From assembly GCA_032718475.1 (NCBI GenBank), contig JAUCBJ010000149.1, forward strand, positions 1-46,177: 46,177 nucleotides of DNA. Reading direction: 5' to 3'. This DNA comes from Nemertoderma westbladi. Taxonomy: Eukaryota; Xenacoelomorpha; Nemertodermatida; Nemertodermatidae. The position numbers and the translations under genes are program-made. The notes below the pieces were generated by a model. The model saw only the letters and a program-made list of their open reading frames with translations. It was not told the DNA's origin and did no database searches. Each line of letters starts with the position of its first letter. The first letter of the stretch is position 1. This document shows positions 1 through 10,500 of the stretch, in pieces.

Positions 1-391
1 CAAGAGGACGACATCGAAGTCGCAAATCCGGATGACTCGGGGCACGGTTTCCCTTGCTAGAGAACCACGCTGAGGGACAGGATACGCTTTGACTGAACCC
101 ATTAGGATTCAAACGACGTCAGAGAGCGAGGTGTCAACGGACGGAACAGTCCTACCCTTTCGACTTCCTCCTAGCGTTGTAGAAACTCGATCCGATGTTA
201 AGTCGACAGTTGGAATCGGATGAGGATTTAGAGGATTAAGCGCACGACGGATGTGCGAAACTCCCATCGTCCCCTTTCCTAGCGTTTTGGAACCACCGAC
301 AACTCGACGCCGAAGTCCGAGCCCAGTTCGACCTCGACCACCACCCAATCGCACTAGAGGACGTGGACGAGCCCGCTCAGCGAAGGAATAG
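1..391 (+). pseudogene. 3' end of BEL/Pao third ORF, unit A (partial, decayed)
   Basis: This stretch reads in one frame (phase of position 2) to the stop at 389-391 and ends RGRGRARSAKE. It aligns with the C-terminal part of the third ORF of unit B (16441-16803), which ends RGRGRARSAKR. Shared landmarks include TVSL followed by REP near 40-72 and a GxGF block near 210. Two in-frame TGA codons break it. At the matching places unit B has CAA (or a nearby sense codon) and AGA, so they look like decay. The arginine/glycine tail resembles RNA-binding RGG boxes of other proteins, but its role here is unknown. The upstream part of the ORF lies outside the window. Confidence 0.6.
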
Positions 392-404
392 AAAGCGAGT
401 GGAA

Positions 405-424
405 GGAAGGCTTGCGAGCCTACC
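405..424. repeat. 20-nt hairpin motif, copy 1
   Basis: The sequence is GGAAGGCTTGCGAGCCTACC. It folds into a stem of GG/CC, an A-A mismatch and AGGCT/AGCCT around a TGCG loop. It is one of about 12 copies in the BEL units; the others start at 541, 3692, 5434, 5518 (degenerate), 5602, 5686, 8189, 10211, 14806, 16878 and 17401. Confidence 0.7.
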
Positions 425-540
425 GATTTGGATATTATATTTGGATATTATATTTGGATATTATATTTGGATATTTTATTTGGATATTTATATTGGACAT
501 TATGTTTGAATGTTGGGTTTGGAGGAGCGAGATATGGAAA

Positions 541-560
541 GGAAGGCTTGCGAGCCTACC
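541..560. repeat. 20-nt hairpin motif, copy 2
   Basis: This copy is identical to the one at 405-424 and lies 136 bp downstream in the same terminal module. Confidence 0.7.
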
Positions 561-1008
561 GTTAGCAATTGGTGCTCAGGAGAAGATATCCAGACCAGCA
601 GGACGAACTTTTCAGATCGTCAGGAGGACATTATTGAAAGTTATTAGCGCATTATGTTTATATTATATTTGGACTGATTTAATTTGGTGAAGGTTTATTA
701 TGTATATTTACAATATATAAAGATTTATCGAAAGAGTTTGATTTATTTGTTTGATTTATTTGTTTGATTTATTTGATTTATTTGTTCTGATTTGTTTAAT
801 TTGTTTATCTTGATAACTGAAAGCCTTTTTTTTGTATTTTAGGCACTAAAGTTAATTCGTAAATTTGTATTTGTATGTACGATCGATTGTATTTACGCCG
901 TATCTGCAATATTAAGTATGCAATAATTAGATAGTGATTATATTTTATATTTTAGGCCCTACCAGTAAATTTAGAAATAGTTTGTAAATATTTTATATTT
1001 CGATTGGT

Positions 1009-1043
1009 GAAAACAGTCTTACTTACTGTTTTCATGGAGCGGT
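1009..1043 (+). promoter_or_regulatory. Conserved stem-loop block in terminal module, copy 1
   Basis: GAAAACAG (1009-1016) pairs perfectly with CTGTTTTC (1026-1033) across a 9-nt loop, and CATGGAGCGGT follows. CTGTTTTCATGGAGCGGT is identical in the second module (17741-17758), as is ATTGGTGAAAAC before it (1003-1014 and 17705-17716). The sequence between them differs. Kept ends around a changed loop suggest a functional structure or protein site. The function is not known. Confidence 0.5.
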
Positions 1044-1180
1044 GATGAATTATTTCACTATAAGATAGCATTTGTAGTTTAACTTTAACGTAAAAACTTT
1101 CGAAAATCCGACGTATTTTGATTGAGTTACAGTAATGTAATATGCCTATTCATATTTGTACACATAAAACCCTTAGGTAC

Positions 1181-1257
1181 TCTCGTGGCGTAGTGGTCAG
1201 ATGGTTAAGGCGTTGGTTACATTACATAGGTTACGAGTTCGAATCCCAGTCGGGAAA
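1181..1257 (+). promoter_or_regulatory. tRNA-like sequence with A and B boxes, copy 1
   Basis: An A-box-like GTGGCGTAGTGG at 1185-1196 and a B-box-like GAGTTCGAATCCC at 1235-1247 are spaced as in a tRNA. The 5' TCTCG can pair with the 3' CGGGA as a short acceptor stem. The T stem is poor, so a working tRNA is unlikely. A second tRNA-like sequence sits at the same place in the other module (17887-17960). It could be an internal pol III promoter, a captured SINE head or a tRNA mimic. Confidence 0.5.
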
Positions 1258-1321
1258 TTTGTATTTTGGGGCCATTTATTTTCGTGTGGTGCTAATTGGT
1301 AGGCCAATGAGAAGCGTACAG

Positions 1322-1557
1322 CGTAGCGAATGATGAGCCAGGCCTAATCATAGGGCATAAGTTATCTTATTGCTCAAATGTGAGGCAGTGGAAAATTCTG
1401 TTAGGATTCCATGTCCCAGATTAGTGTAAGGGCCGGACTGCGTTGAACGATGAGCTGGGCCAATCATAGGGCACGAAGCACTTCATTGCTCAATTGTGAA
1501 GCTGTGGAAAATTCTGTTTAGTTTCCATGTGCAATTTCTAGTATAAAAAGGCCGGTT
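1322..1557 (+). repeat. Tandem duplication of ~117 bp before the TATA box
   Basis: Two direct copies share a GATGAGC start, CCAATCATAGGGC or a close variant, TTGCTCAA, GTGGAAAATTCTGTT, TTTCCATGT or a close variant, and a final GGCCGG. The second copy ends in the TATA box at 1542. The layout resembles duplicated enhancer units in U3 regions. The CCAAT-type cores could be activator sites, which is inference. Confidence 0.6.
1542..1550 (+). promoter_or_regulatory. TATA box of terminal module, copy 1
   Basis: TATAAAAAG lies 150 bp before the presumed end of the module and about 2.06 kb before the gag start. The counterpart is TATAAAAGG at 18177-18185. It is the likely RNA polymerase II promoter of unit B. 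Confidence 0.5.
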
Positions 1558-1693
1558 TGCCTTCGGTTATCACCTTCACTTACTTCCACTCTTGCAAATT
1601 CCTAAATTGTTATTAGTTTATTTCGGTTTCTTGTTGAAACTTTATTTGATAAATCCTTTTGTAAAACTGTAAATATACTGCAAATTCCTGACA

Positions 1694-3603
1694 TGTTTTC
1701 TTTTGGTCCAACTTTGGGACAGCCGAACATCAGGGAGATGGCAGCCTAGATCGTTAGGCCGTAAGCAACGCAGGGAAGGGATGTCCACAACACGCTAGCG
1801 CCCACATTTGGATTGACCGCGCACCCCCTTTGCCCCTTCGAAATACTCCACTTGCTATGCAGCGCCCGCTTTGTGAGAAGGTAAGACTTTGTTCGACGCC
1901 CTTGCCCGCCGTAAGACCTATAGATCAGGGTAAGCGTGACGCCGTACTGGACGCCGCAAATTTAGGATCAAATAATTATATCCAGACAACACCCCCCCTT
2001 TGTCAAGTCCTACGAATCCCTGGGTTAACCTGTACTTCCTACAGGTGCGAACTATTGCCATTCGTCAGTACGCGAGTACATATTAGGTACGGACAGCATA
2101 TGTTCCATAATTTAGTGATTCATAGCACTGACTGTTTGGTACCGGTTCGCTTTGTAGAACGTACATTAGTACCCCCCCCCCCCCCCCCTGTCTGGAGTTA
2201 GCTATTTGATCAGGCAAGGAGTATTTCTGCTACCGGCACACTGCTTGGCCTAGGGAGGTTTATTAATATCCTACCGCGCCTTGCCACGTACTGATAGGTA
2301 TTGCTGCTAACTACCGCAGCAACAAAGTTCTAGAATTAAATTAGTATACCAGATCAGCTAACGTACGGTAGCGATTAACCCCTATTCTTATCTTACAACC
2401 AGAATCTGGTATTAGTGCCGATCACGGGTGTAGTTACTAACACTGTGGTTGCCCATTGGGTTGTGGATAGGAAGGAGAGAGCTTTGACGTCATTCGTGAG
2501 TATAAAGTTCTACAAACGTGACTAGTTTATTTTAGTAGCTAGCGCACGGTATCATTTAGTCAGAAAATCACTAAAACCTAGTAAAAGGAATTACACGAAA
2601 TTGTTTTATTTGTAACACACCCACACACACACGCCCTAAAACATATTGCCCTTAAAGTTCTACTAGCTATAGCGCACTATACATTACTTTAGGTGGAAAT
2701 TGTCTGTATTTGTAAAATTAGGATCTGATTTAGTTGCGGCGATAAGGAGTATTTCACTTTCGTTATTAAACTGTTGATTTCTATCCAGCAGTTATTGTTA
2801 CATTTAGGCTTGACCCTTTAGACTGATTTCGTACAGGGGGATCAGTTATTGTTACATTTAGGCACGACCCCTTTTCGACTGATTTAGGACTGTCAGTGTT
2901 GTTACGCTAGGTCTGTTAACCCACTAGCTCGTATATAAACCATATAAATCACACCGCGGCAAGTTACTGTATTTAGGACTGTCAGTGATAGTTAGGATTC
3001 GCTGCGCGGGGATTGTTTTCCCGTGAGTTTGGTCTGTTACTGTACCTGTACATCTGCCTCACCGGTTAGAGGACAGGTATCCTTCTGTCTAGTACGTAGG
3101 CATTCGACCCGCTCACGTACATAGAATAGATACAAGGCTCTGTTCCTCGCCAGTAGTCGTTTGTGTACTGTATCTGTTTGTTTAGATATCCTGGACTGGG
3201 ATTTGTTGTCAGATACTGTACGAGCCCGTATACATTACTAGAGTCTCATAGTAAGATACATCGTTACTAGGATCTGGTAAGCGGTATACTACTGGACCCT
3301 TACAGTACGATTTCTTTGTTTATTGCTGAATTAGTCCATATTATTGTATTTGATTTACCTTTTGATAACGTATATCATTATCTGATTTATTTGTTGTAAA
3401 ATTGGCCGCTAGGCTAATTTTATTATATACTTACTCCGTGACATTTATTTGCTGTAAAATTGGCCGCTAGGCTAATTTTATCCATCTGCTATAAAATCGG
3501 CAGGTAGGCTAATTTTATATGACTGTAATTAATACCGTTTAGATATAAAATACGGTAAGTTTGATACTTTGACACTCACTTTACTTGACTTACAACTACC
3601 GAA
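1694..3603 (+). other. Long 5' leader of BEL unit B
   Basis: There is no credible ORF in these ~1.9 kb. A shared TGGCAG(C/G)CTA near 1739 (also near 18345) is a possible primer-binding site but is unproven. The leader holds a 17-C run (2172-2188), a direct repeat around CAGTTATTGTTACATTTAGG (near 2790 and 2845), a GACTGTCAGTG repeat (near 2889 and 2976) and three copies of GGCTAATTTTAT with upstream GTAAAATTGGCCGC (3390-3516). Blocks identical to the leader of unit C are a 25-nt block at 2938-2962, TAGGATTCGCTGCGCGGG at 2993-3010 and TCTGCCTCACCGGTTA near 3053. Such conservation in a leader fits packaging, translation or splicing signals; which one is not clear. Confidence 0.5.
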
Positions 3604-6533
3604 ATGAGTGACAAACAAGACTATACGAAGAATACACAAACTGACTATGACTCATATGACGCGGATAAGTCAGAAGCGGAAGAACCACAGGGGAAGACTC
3701 GTGAGCCACCGAACCTACACCGTGCGCGTCACCAGTACATCCAACGGGAGTACCGGATGCCGTAGTACGAGGCGACGGCAGGACTGAGGACTTTCTAACG
3801 GTCCCGCAACCTAGACACAGGGAAACGGACATGGTAAGTTCAGTAGGAAGCCAGGAGAGCATTGTTAGAAGTGTCGGAGGATACATGGCGCATATTACCA
3901 GGAGTATTGGAGAAGGCCAACGCATATTAGATGAGTTGACCACTCCGATGTCTCGGTTCGAGTTCTACACCCTACAGGTTAGAGTACAGAGTAAAGTACA
4001 TAAGTCTGTAGATAATCTAATTGGTCTACAAGATCTAGCTAGACAGAGACAGGATATGGACACACAGTTTAGAATCCTCGAGAAGTTAATGATCGCTAGG
4101 GAGAAACTGATTCAGTTTCAGACGACCGTTAGACAGATACAACAGGAACAAGCGGACCAGTTATTAGGTGAGTCGGTTTCCGACGAGTTATTACAGCCCG
4201 AGGAAGAACAGGAACTGTACCGACTGGATGGACAATTGAAACATCTGACGGATCACTTACGTATGTGCGGCGAAGACGTCGGCGATTTGGAAACCGTGCC
4301 GGAATATACGAGGGAAACTTCACCCGTACAAATCAAACCGGCACCGGGAATACTGGACCAATCATTAGTGAGTATTCGCAGCGAAATTGGCGAGGTAAGT
4401 ATAGTGACGTCAGAAATTGCTCAACAGCAACAACAGTACTACAGACAACAACGAGAAATTGAGGAACAAACTCAACTGCTGACGGTACAAGCGGCAGTAG
4501 AGGAAGAGAAACTACGCGTCGCAAATGTTGCGAGAATCTCTCATCTACAAGAAGCAGCCGAATTAGAAGCAGCTGAGATGGAAAGGTTAGAGCTAGAAAT
4601 AGCACAGCGAACAGCGGCAGCTGAGTTAGCGCAACGAGCAGCAACAGCTGAGTTAGAATGACAAGCTGAGTTGGCGCGACGAACGGCTGAGTTGGAGCAA
4701 CAAGCGGCAACAGCCGAATTGGACGAACAAAGGCGAGTTTCGGAAGCCCGAGCCGAGTTGAAAAAACGACAGATAAAGGCTCAATCAGCTATACGACTAG
4801 CGGAGTTCGAGGCGCAACAACAACAGACGGAACAACGCGAGAAGGAAGTTAAACTTCATTTCGAACTCGAGAAGAAGGCGAGGGAATTAGCCAACGCTAA
4901 GGAAGATCTGGATCTTCAAGCCCGCAATCGATCGATGAGATCTCGAGACGGACACGATCTAGACCGGTTAGAGGTAAGACATCGTCAAATTCAGGAACGA
5001 ATGAAGGAAGGAAGCGTAGGAGCACCTGAGCAAGAACGGGAATTGGTTAAAGACTTATGTCAACGATTTCCGCAAGTAACTCCGATGTTCGCACCAATTA
5101 CGAATAAAGGACCTGTTTCGGTTGCGGGTAGTGGCAGTATATCTCCTATACACGATGCGACGGAACACAGGTATGTTATTCCGGACAAGTTTGTACCGCC
5201 AAGAGCAATGTCATCGCCTATTCCGAGAGTCAAGGTAAGTAACCCGCCGATTACAGATCGTAGTAGTTTATTAGTCGGACCTACATTAATGACGACTAAA
5301 CAGGTGAGTCAACCTTCGACACCAAAACCTGTGACACTCTACGCAAACCCAATCGTATTCAGGCCTTCAAGGCCGTTAGACTCAGGCGCCATACGACCAC
5401 AAATTCAGTTTACATCGCAATCTACGACTTCGAGGAAGACCTGTGAGCCTACCGAACAACGGAGACCAGTGGATAAACGACCGCTTAACCAGTTTACATC
5501 GCAATCTACGACTTCGAGGAAGACCTGCAAGACAACCAAACAACGGAGACCAGTGGATACGCGACCGCTTAACCAGTTTACATCGCAATCTACGACTTCG
5601 AGGAAGACCTGCGAGCCTACCGAACAACGGAGAGCAGTGGATACGCGACCACTTAACCAGTTTACATCGCAATCTACGACTTCGAGGAAGACCTGCGAGC
5701 CTACCGAACGACGGAAACCAGTAGATGATGTTTCGAAACGGAATTTTAGAATTCGGACAACCCAACGGACGCGAGCACGTCAGCCACCGTATCCAGGTGA
5801 TAGTAGTACTTCGAGTGAATCGGATTACCCGGAACGCGAAGTGTTTAGAACAGGAGTGGCCGATGAATACAAACGCGAGCGTTCAGACAATTCCTTTATA
5901 GACAATCCTCCACAAAATACACCAACACAGAAAGCATTACAACCAACGGACGCGATCAGTACGCAACAATTTGCCGACATTCTGCGACCAGTTGTTAACA
6001 AGTTGGCTCAGATCGAGGAACGCTTGGAGGAAGTTCAAACCGATAGTTCGAGAAACACCGAATTCGAACACAATAGAAACCCGAAGGAGCCGCAAAGAGT
6101 GCTACCTTCAAGAAACACCTCGTATCAAAGAAAAGCGCCAAGACGGGAGAACATCAACTCGATTGCCAACCAAGGACGCAAAACTTTAAATGTAGCCGAG
6201 GAGATAGCTAAATTCGCAGCCAGACAAGGACTACCGGTGCAACAACCACCTAAGTTTTCCGGTAACTCTAAACATTGGCACACGTTCGTAGACTACATCG
6301 AATCTCAAATTGCGGCGTGCGCTTTTACATCAAGGGAAAAGTTCAACTATCTGCTTCAAACCTTGACGGGAGAACCCAAACGCTTAGCGGAGACTTTCGT
6401 TGGTGTACCAGATGCCTTCGAGTTAGCGTACGATCGCTTAACTTCAATCTACGGAGGTACAGTCAGCATGGCCAAGTCAGTGATAGAGGAACTCTGTAAG
6501 GGGGGGCTATTACTAAACCCGTCGACTTACTAA
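3604..6533 (+). pseudogene. gag: BEL/Pao Gag, N-terminal and capsid part (broken frame)
   Basis: Gag would package the retroelement RNA in cytoplasmic particles. The likely start is ATG 3604 (MSDKQDYTKN). A frameshift between ~3705 and 3760 moves reading to the frame that runs 3763-6533, and one in-frame TGA lies at 4659-4661. In order the protein has an acidic N-terminus, a long Glu/Gln/Ala coiled coil (~4430-4960), four tandem 28-residue repeats (5406-5741), a basic Ser/Thr/Pro-rich stretch and a capsid domain of the DUF1759 type (from ~6225, PPKFSGNSKHWHTFVDYIES). The frame ends in TAA inside that domain because of an indel in a seven-G run (6500-6506), and homology goes on in the next frame. 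The four-fold repeat is unusual for the family. The element seems recently active but now dead. Confidence 0.8.
5406..5741 (+). repeat. Four tandem 84-bp (28-residue) repeats in gag
   Basis: Units start at 5406, 5490, 5574 and 5658 with exact 84-bp spacing. Each codes for QFTSQSTTSRKTCEPT or a close variant. Each carries a copy of the 20-nt hairpin motif, read as RKTCEPT; in unit 2 the motif is degraded. High identity at third codon positions points to a recent expansion. Confidence 0.85.
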
Positions 6534-7537
6534 AACTAGCTGACGAAATAAAAAACACTATCACTACATTAAGATCTATTGGACAACTCGATTACGGGAA
6601 CACCCCTACGGTCCTATTAAAAATCATAGGAAGACTCCACCATCGACTTCGTCGAGAGTGGAGGAAGATCGAATACCAGCGGGAAGAACGGGGTGGATTT
6701 TTGAAATTAGAGGATGTGTACCTATTAATATCCAGGGAAGCGGTGGTGGAGACCCGATCCAACTACACCGACCAACACATCGTAGCAGAAGGAATCACCT
6801 TACCATCCTCAAACCGACAAAAACCCCAGACAACATCCACCAAGACGGCCACTTACGCCACACCGACAGAAACCCGACAATATTCGGACGGTAGTAGAGT
6901 ATCCGCACCTATTGGGATCAAACAGACCAGACAGCAACTGAGTGCCGACTTTAGTGGTTGCCAATACTGCGAACAGTTAGGCAAGCGGCATACCAGTCAC
7001 AAGTTAAGAGGTTGTCGGCTGTTTCGCGAGTTAAACTCGGAAGAACGAAGACTACAGATACGGCCATTGGATTCCTGTTGGCGGTGTACTCAACATGGAC
7101 ACGTTCGAAAAGACTGCCCAAATACGGACACCTGTCCTTCCTGTGGACGCAACCATGACGGTTTGCTCCATACGGACAGCCATACGCCGACAAAACGCTT
7201 CACTAGGGAACACCCAGAAGCAGCAGCGAAGTGCAACACTGCGTACAAGAATCGTGAATCGAGAACGACACCAATGTTCGTGATGCATATTCGGGATTGT
7301 TTCCCGGAGCAGTCTGGGTCTTCTGATGAGGAAACTGAGGACGACGACATATACTCAGATGGAGACGAACAACCATCGATTGCGCTTCTGACACCTGACC
7401 AACTAAAAGGATTCAGCGTAATTCCTATTAAGATTACTGGCACCAAAGGGAGCAAAAGGATCTACGCTATTCTAGATTCAGCCTCATCTCACAGCTATGT
7501 GGACGAGAAGGTAGCCGACGTCGTGACGGATCTCTGA
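6507..7537 (+). CDS. BEL/Pao Gag C-terminus: capsid end, zinc knuckles, protease
   Basis: This continues the capsid domain in the new frame. The phase is fixed by the stretch around 6535-6640 (LLKLADEIKNT, then LRSIGQLDYGN), which matches DUF1759 proteins. Next come cysteine/histidine knuckles at ~6958-7190: CQYC...H...C, the classic CWRCTQHGHVRKDC (CX2CX4HX4C) and CPSCGRNHD. An acidic linker follows, then the start of a DUF1758-type aspartic protease with AILDSASSHSYVD near 7465-7503. The knuckles would bind element RNA and the protease would process Gag-Pol. The frame stops at TGA 7535-7537, but the next ORF continues in the same phase. One nonsense change therefore separates this part from pol, which points to a single Gag-Pol polyprotein as is usual for BEL elements. 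Confidence 0.8.
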
Positions 7538-7570
7538 CAAGGTAAGAACGTCAAATACACTGTAAGTAGT

Positions 7571-10500
7571 ATGCATGGCCAACGTGCAATACCAGTGACA
7601 CGAGTTAAGTTAAACTTAGACACTCTTCTTCCGAAATCGCAACATAGCGAAAAGGAGAGGTCTTTGTTACCCTTTAAGGATTTAACCTTTGCAGCCACAA
7701 AAGACTTTAGTAATTTACAGGGTCCAGTGCCGGAACAATCCTTAGAGGATCGTAAGTATTTCAGACACCTTGGTGTACCTGAATGTCCTGTTAACTATAG
7801 ATCAGTAGCAATGCTGATCGGGACAGATCAATTCAACTTACATCAAGTGTGGGAAACCAGACCATCGGTAGTCGTAGCAGGAAATGCATACGCCTGCAGA
7901 ACTCCGATAGGTTGGTATACTCGAGTGCCTGTGCGCACACTAGATATAAGCGATGAGGAAGACGATGTACAAAGTACATGTAGTTTATTAACTACAACTT
8001 CAACTCATTCCTTTTCACACGACAAGGACTATACTACACTACGCTCGACAAAACACAACAACGTTACAAGTACGACGTGTGTAGCGAGTACGATAAGTCA
8101 CAAAGAGCAGCCAATCCACCAGGTTAGTGTAAAGATTGAGAAGGAGCGGAGTCAGGCAGAGGTTCCATCAATGATAGATGATAATGCCGGAAGGCTTGTG
8201 AGTCTACCTCAACCAATAACTTTAACAACGCCCGTCGATGAAGACGCGTTAAGAAATCATCAAGTGGAACAAGCCGCACTAGACAAAGAATTAACAGATA
8301 AAACCATCAGGTGGTTGGAACAAGATACAGCAGAACCTGGTAGTTACGAACCATGTATGTCGGAACAAGAGAAACAATCTTTAAAGATCATGGAAGATAC
8401 TATCCGCCAGACGAAAGACGGACATTATGAGGTAGGGATGCTATGGCGTAACCAACGTCCTAAACTTACAAATAACTATCCGCTAGCCTTAAGACGTTTA
8501 CACTCAATACGACAACGTTTATTAAAGGACGAGAAAGCCCATCTGCAGTATAATACTCAGATGGAGACGTATTTGACAAAAGGATACGCTATCAGGATGA
8601 CAAACCCAGAGATTGTGACTGACCAGACATACTATTTGCCATATCACTACGTGAGACACCCCGATAAACCAGACAAAGTACGTGTAGTTAATGACTGCGC
8701 GGCTCTGTTTGAGGGAATGTCTCTCAATAGTGAGTTGATGGATGTACCAAACATGAATAATTATCTCATGGGGGTGATTATTCGCTTCCGTCAGCGCCAA
8801 GTAGCATTTACTTGCGACGTTGAAGCCATGTTTCACCAAGTGCGAGCGTTAGAGCGAGACAGAGACAGTTTGAGGTTCCTCTGGTACCCGGATGGAGACT
8901 TAAGTCAACCACCGGCGACTTACCAAATGCAAGTTCGCGTTTTCGGTGCCAGGGACAGCCCAAATTGTACTATGTATGCCCTGAAGCAAACCGCTAGGGA
9001 TCAGAAACATAAATATGACCCAGAGGTAATCCAAATCGTAGAACGAGATTTTTATGTAGACGATGGATTACAAAGTTGTGACACAGTAGAACGTGCTATA
9101 ACAGTAGCACATCAATTACGGGACTGTTTAGCAGGCGGAGGTTTTAACCTCACCAAGTTTGCCTCAAACAATGCCGAATTAGTAAATTCATTCGAAACGA
9201 CTGAACGTGGGGGTGGTGACATTGACTTAGAGTTTGAACCACTACCAACGACCAAGGTGTTGGGACTATTTTGGGACCCGAACACAGACAACTTTCGAGT
9301 GAAGGTAAGACTGGACGATCAAGGGGATTCTCTGACAAAGAGGTCTTGCTTGTCAAAGCTGAGTCGACTGTTCGACCCATTAGGTTTCATCAGCCCAATA
9401 ATACTGCAAGCAAGAATATATATGCGCAGTATCTGGAAAGATGGACTGACATGGGACGAACCGATCTCATCTGAACAAGTGGACTTATGGAAGACTTGGG
9501 AGGCGCAATTATCTTCGCTAGAGGATTATTCCATACCCCGGGTGTACTTTCCATTACAGACGACATTTCCTGACAACTTAGAATTACATTGTTTTTCCGA
9601 CGCCAGTGACAACGGCTTTGGTGTGACAGCGTATTTGCGCAGACAAGTAGACTCAGATGAGTTTGATGTATCGCTCATTACTTCTAAGGCTAAAACAATG
9701 CCTACTAAGTATATGACGACACCACGCGCTGAGCTACAAGCCGCAACTCTGTCAACAACAATTGTAAACCTCATACAGACTGAACTACAGTCAAGTTTAC
9801 AGATATTTTATTGGACTGACGCGACGTTAGTTTTATTTTATATAAACAACGACACACTTGAATTCAAGACATTCGTAGCTAACCGTCGTGCAGAAATTCT
9901 AGACCGTTCAATAAAGGAAGATTGGCGACATTGTCCCGGACCACAAAATCCAGCTGATATTGCGTCACGAGGAATGATGCCTGAGGAATTCTGTAAACCG
10001 GAAAACAAGGAATTTTGGCAACACGGACCGCAATTCTTACAAAGAGCAACACAACATTGGCCGCCACTATACGATAACAAGTCTAATACTATTCCTAAGG
10101 ACGCCGAAATTAAAAAACCAAAGAAAGGTAAAGCAAAGAAAAAGACAACGGCGAAACTTAAGAAGAAACCAAAGGCGAAATGGAAAAATATAACTCACAA
10201 AGTTAAGGCAGGAAGACTTGCGAGCCTTTCTCAACCAGACGTATCGCCAGACGGTCAACCAGACATGTTACCAGACGTATCACCAGACGGTCAACCAGAC
10301 ATGTTACCAGATGTATCGCCAGACGGTCAACCAGACATGTTACAAGACGTTTCGCCAGACGGTCAACCAGACATGTTACCAGACGTATCGCCAGACGGTC
10401 AACCAGACATGTTACCAGACGTATCGCCAGACGCTAAACTAGACACGTTACCAGACGCTAAACTAGACACGTTACCAGACGCTAAACCAGACACGTTACC

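Larger units (their letters stand above)
392..1693 (+). repeat. Terminal (LTR-like) module of the BEL units, copy 1
   Basis: This non-coding module lies between the ORF3 tail of unit A and the leader of unit B. In order it holds two copies of the GGAAGGCTTGCGAGCCTACC hairpin motif (405-424, 541-560), AT-rich direct repeats (424-515), a hairpin block ending in CTGTTTTCATGGAGCGGT (1009-1043), a tRNA-like sequence (1181-1257), a tandem duplication of about 117 bp (~1322-1557) and a TATA box (TATAAAAAG, 1542-1550). The same landmarks in the same order occur at 16804-18292. The order TATA box, transcribed part, then gag leader fits U3-R-U5 of an LTR. The two copies are too different to be a sister LTR pair of a recent insertion. 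Exact LTR ends were not found; a candidate 3' end is the ACA at 1691-1693. Confidence 0.5.

Noticed and set aside
412-690. ORF of 92 codons in the terminal module
   Set aside because: It is made of ATATTTGG repeats and the hairpin motif. The other module has no matching frame.
1830-2201. ORF of 123 codons in the leader
   Set aside because: It ends in a C run, lacks family features, and the leader of unit C has no equivalent frame.
4333-4710. Minus-strand ORF of 125 codons in the gag coiled coil
   Set aside because: It is the antisense of a biased Glu/Gln/Ala region giving a Leu/Val-rich reading. The plus strand has clear Gag features.
5382-5765. Minus-strand ORF of 127 codons over the gag repeats
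   Set aside because: It is a shadow of the 84-bp tandem repeat.
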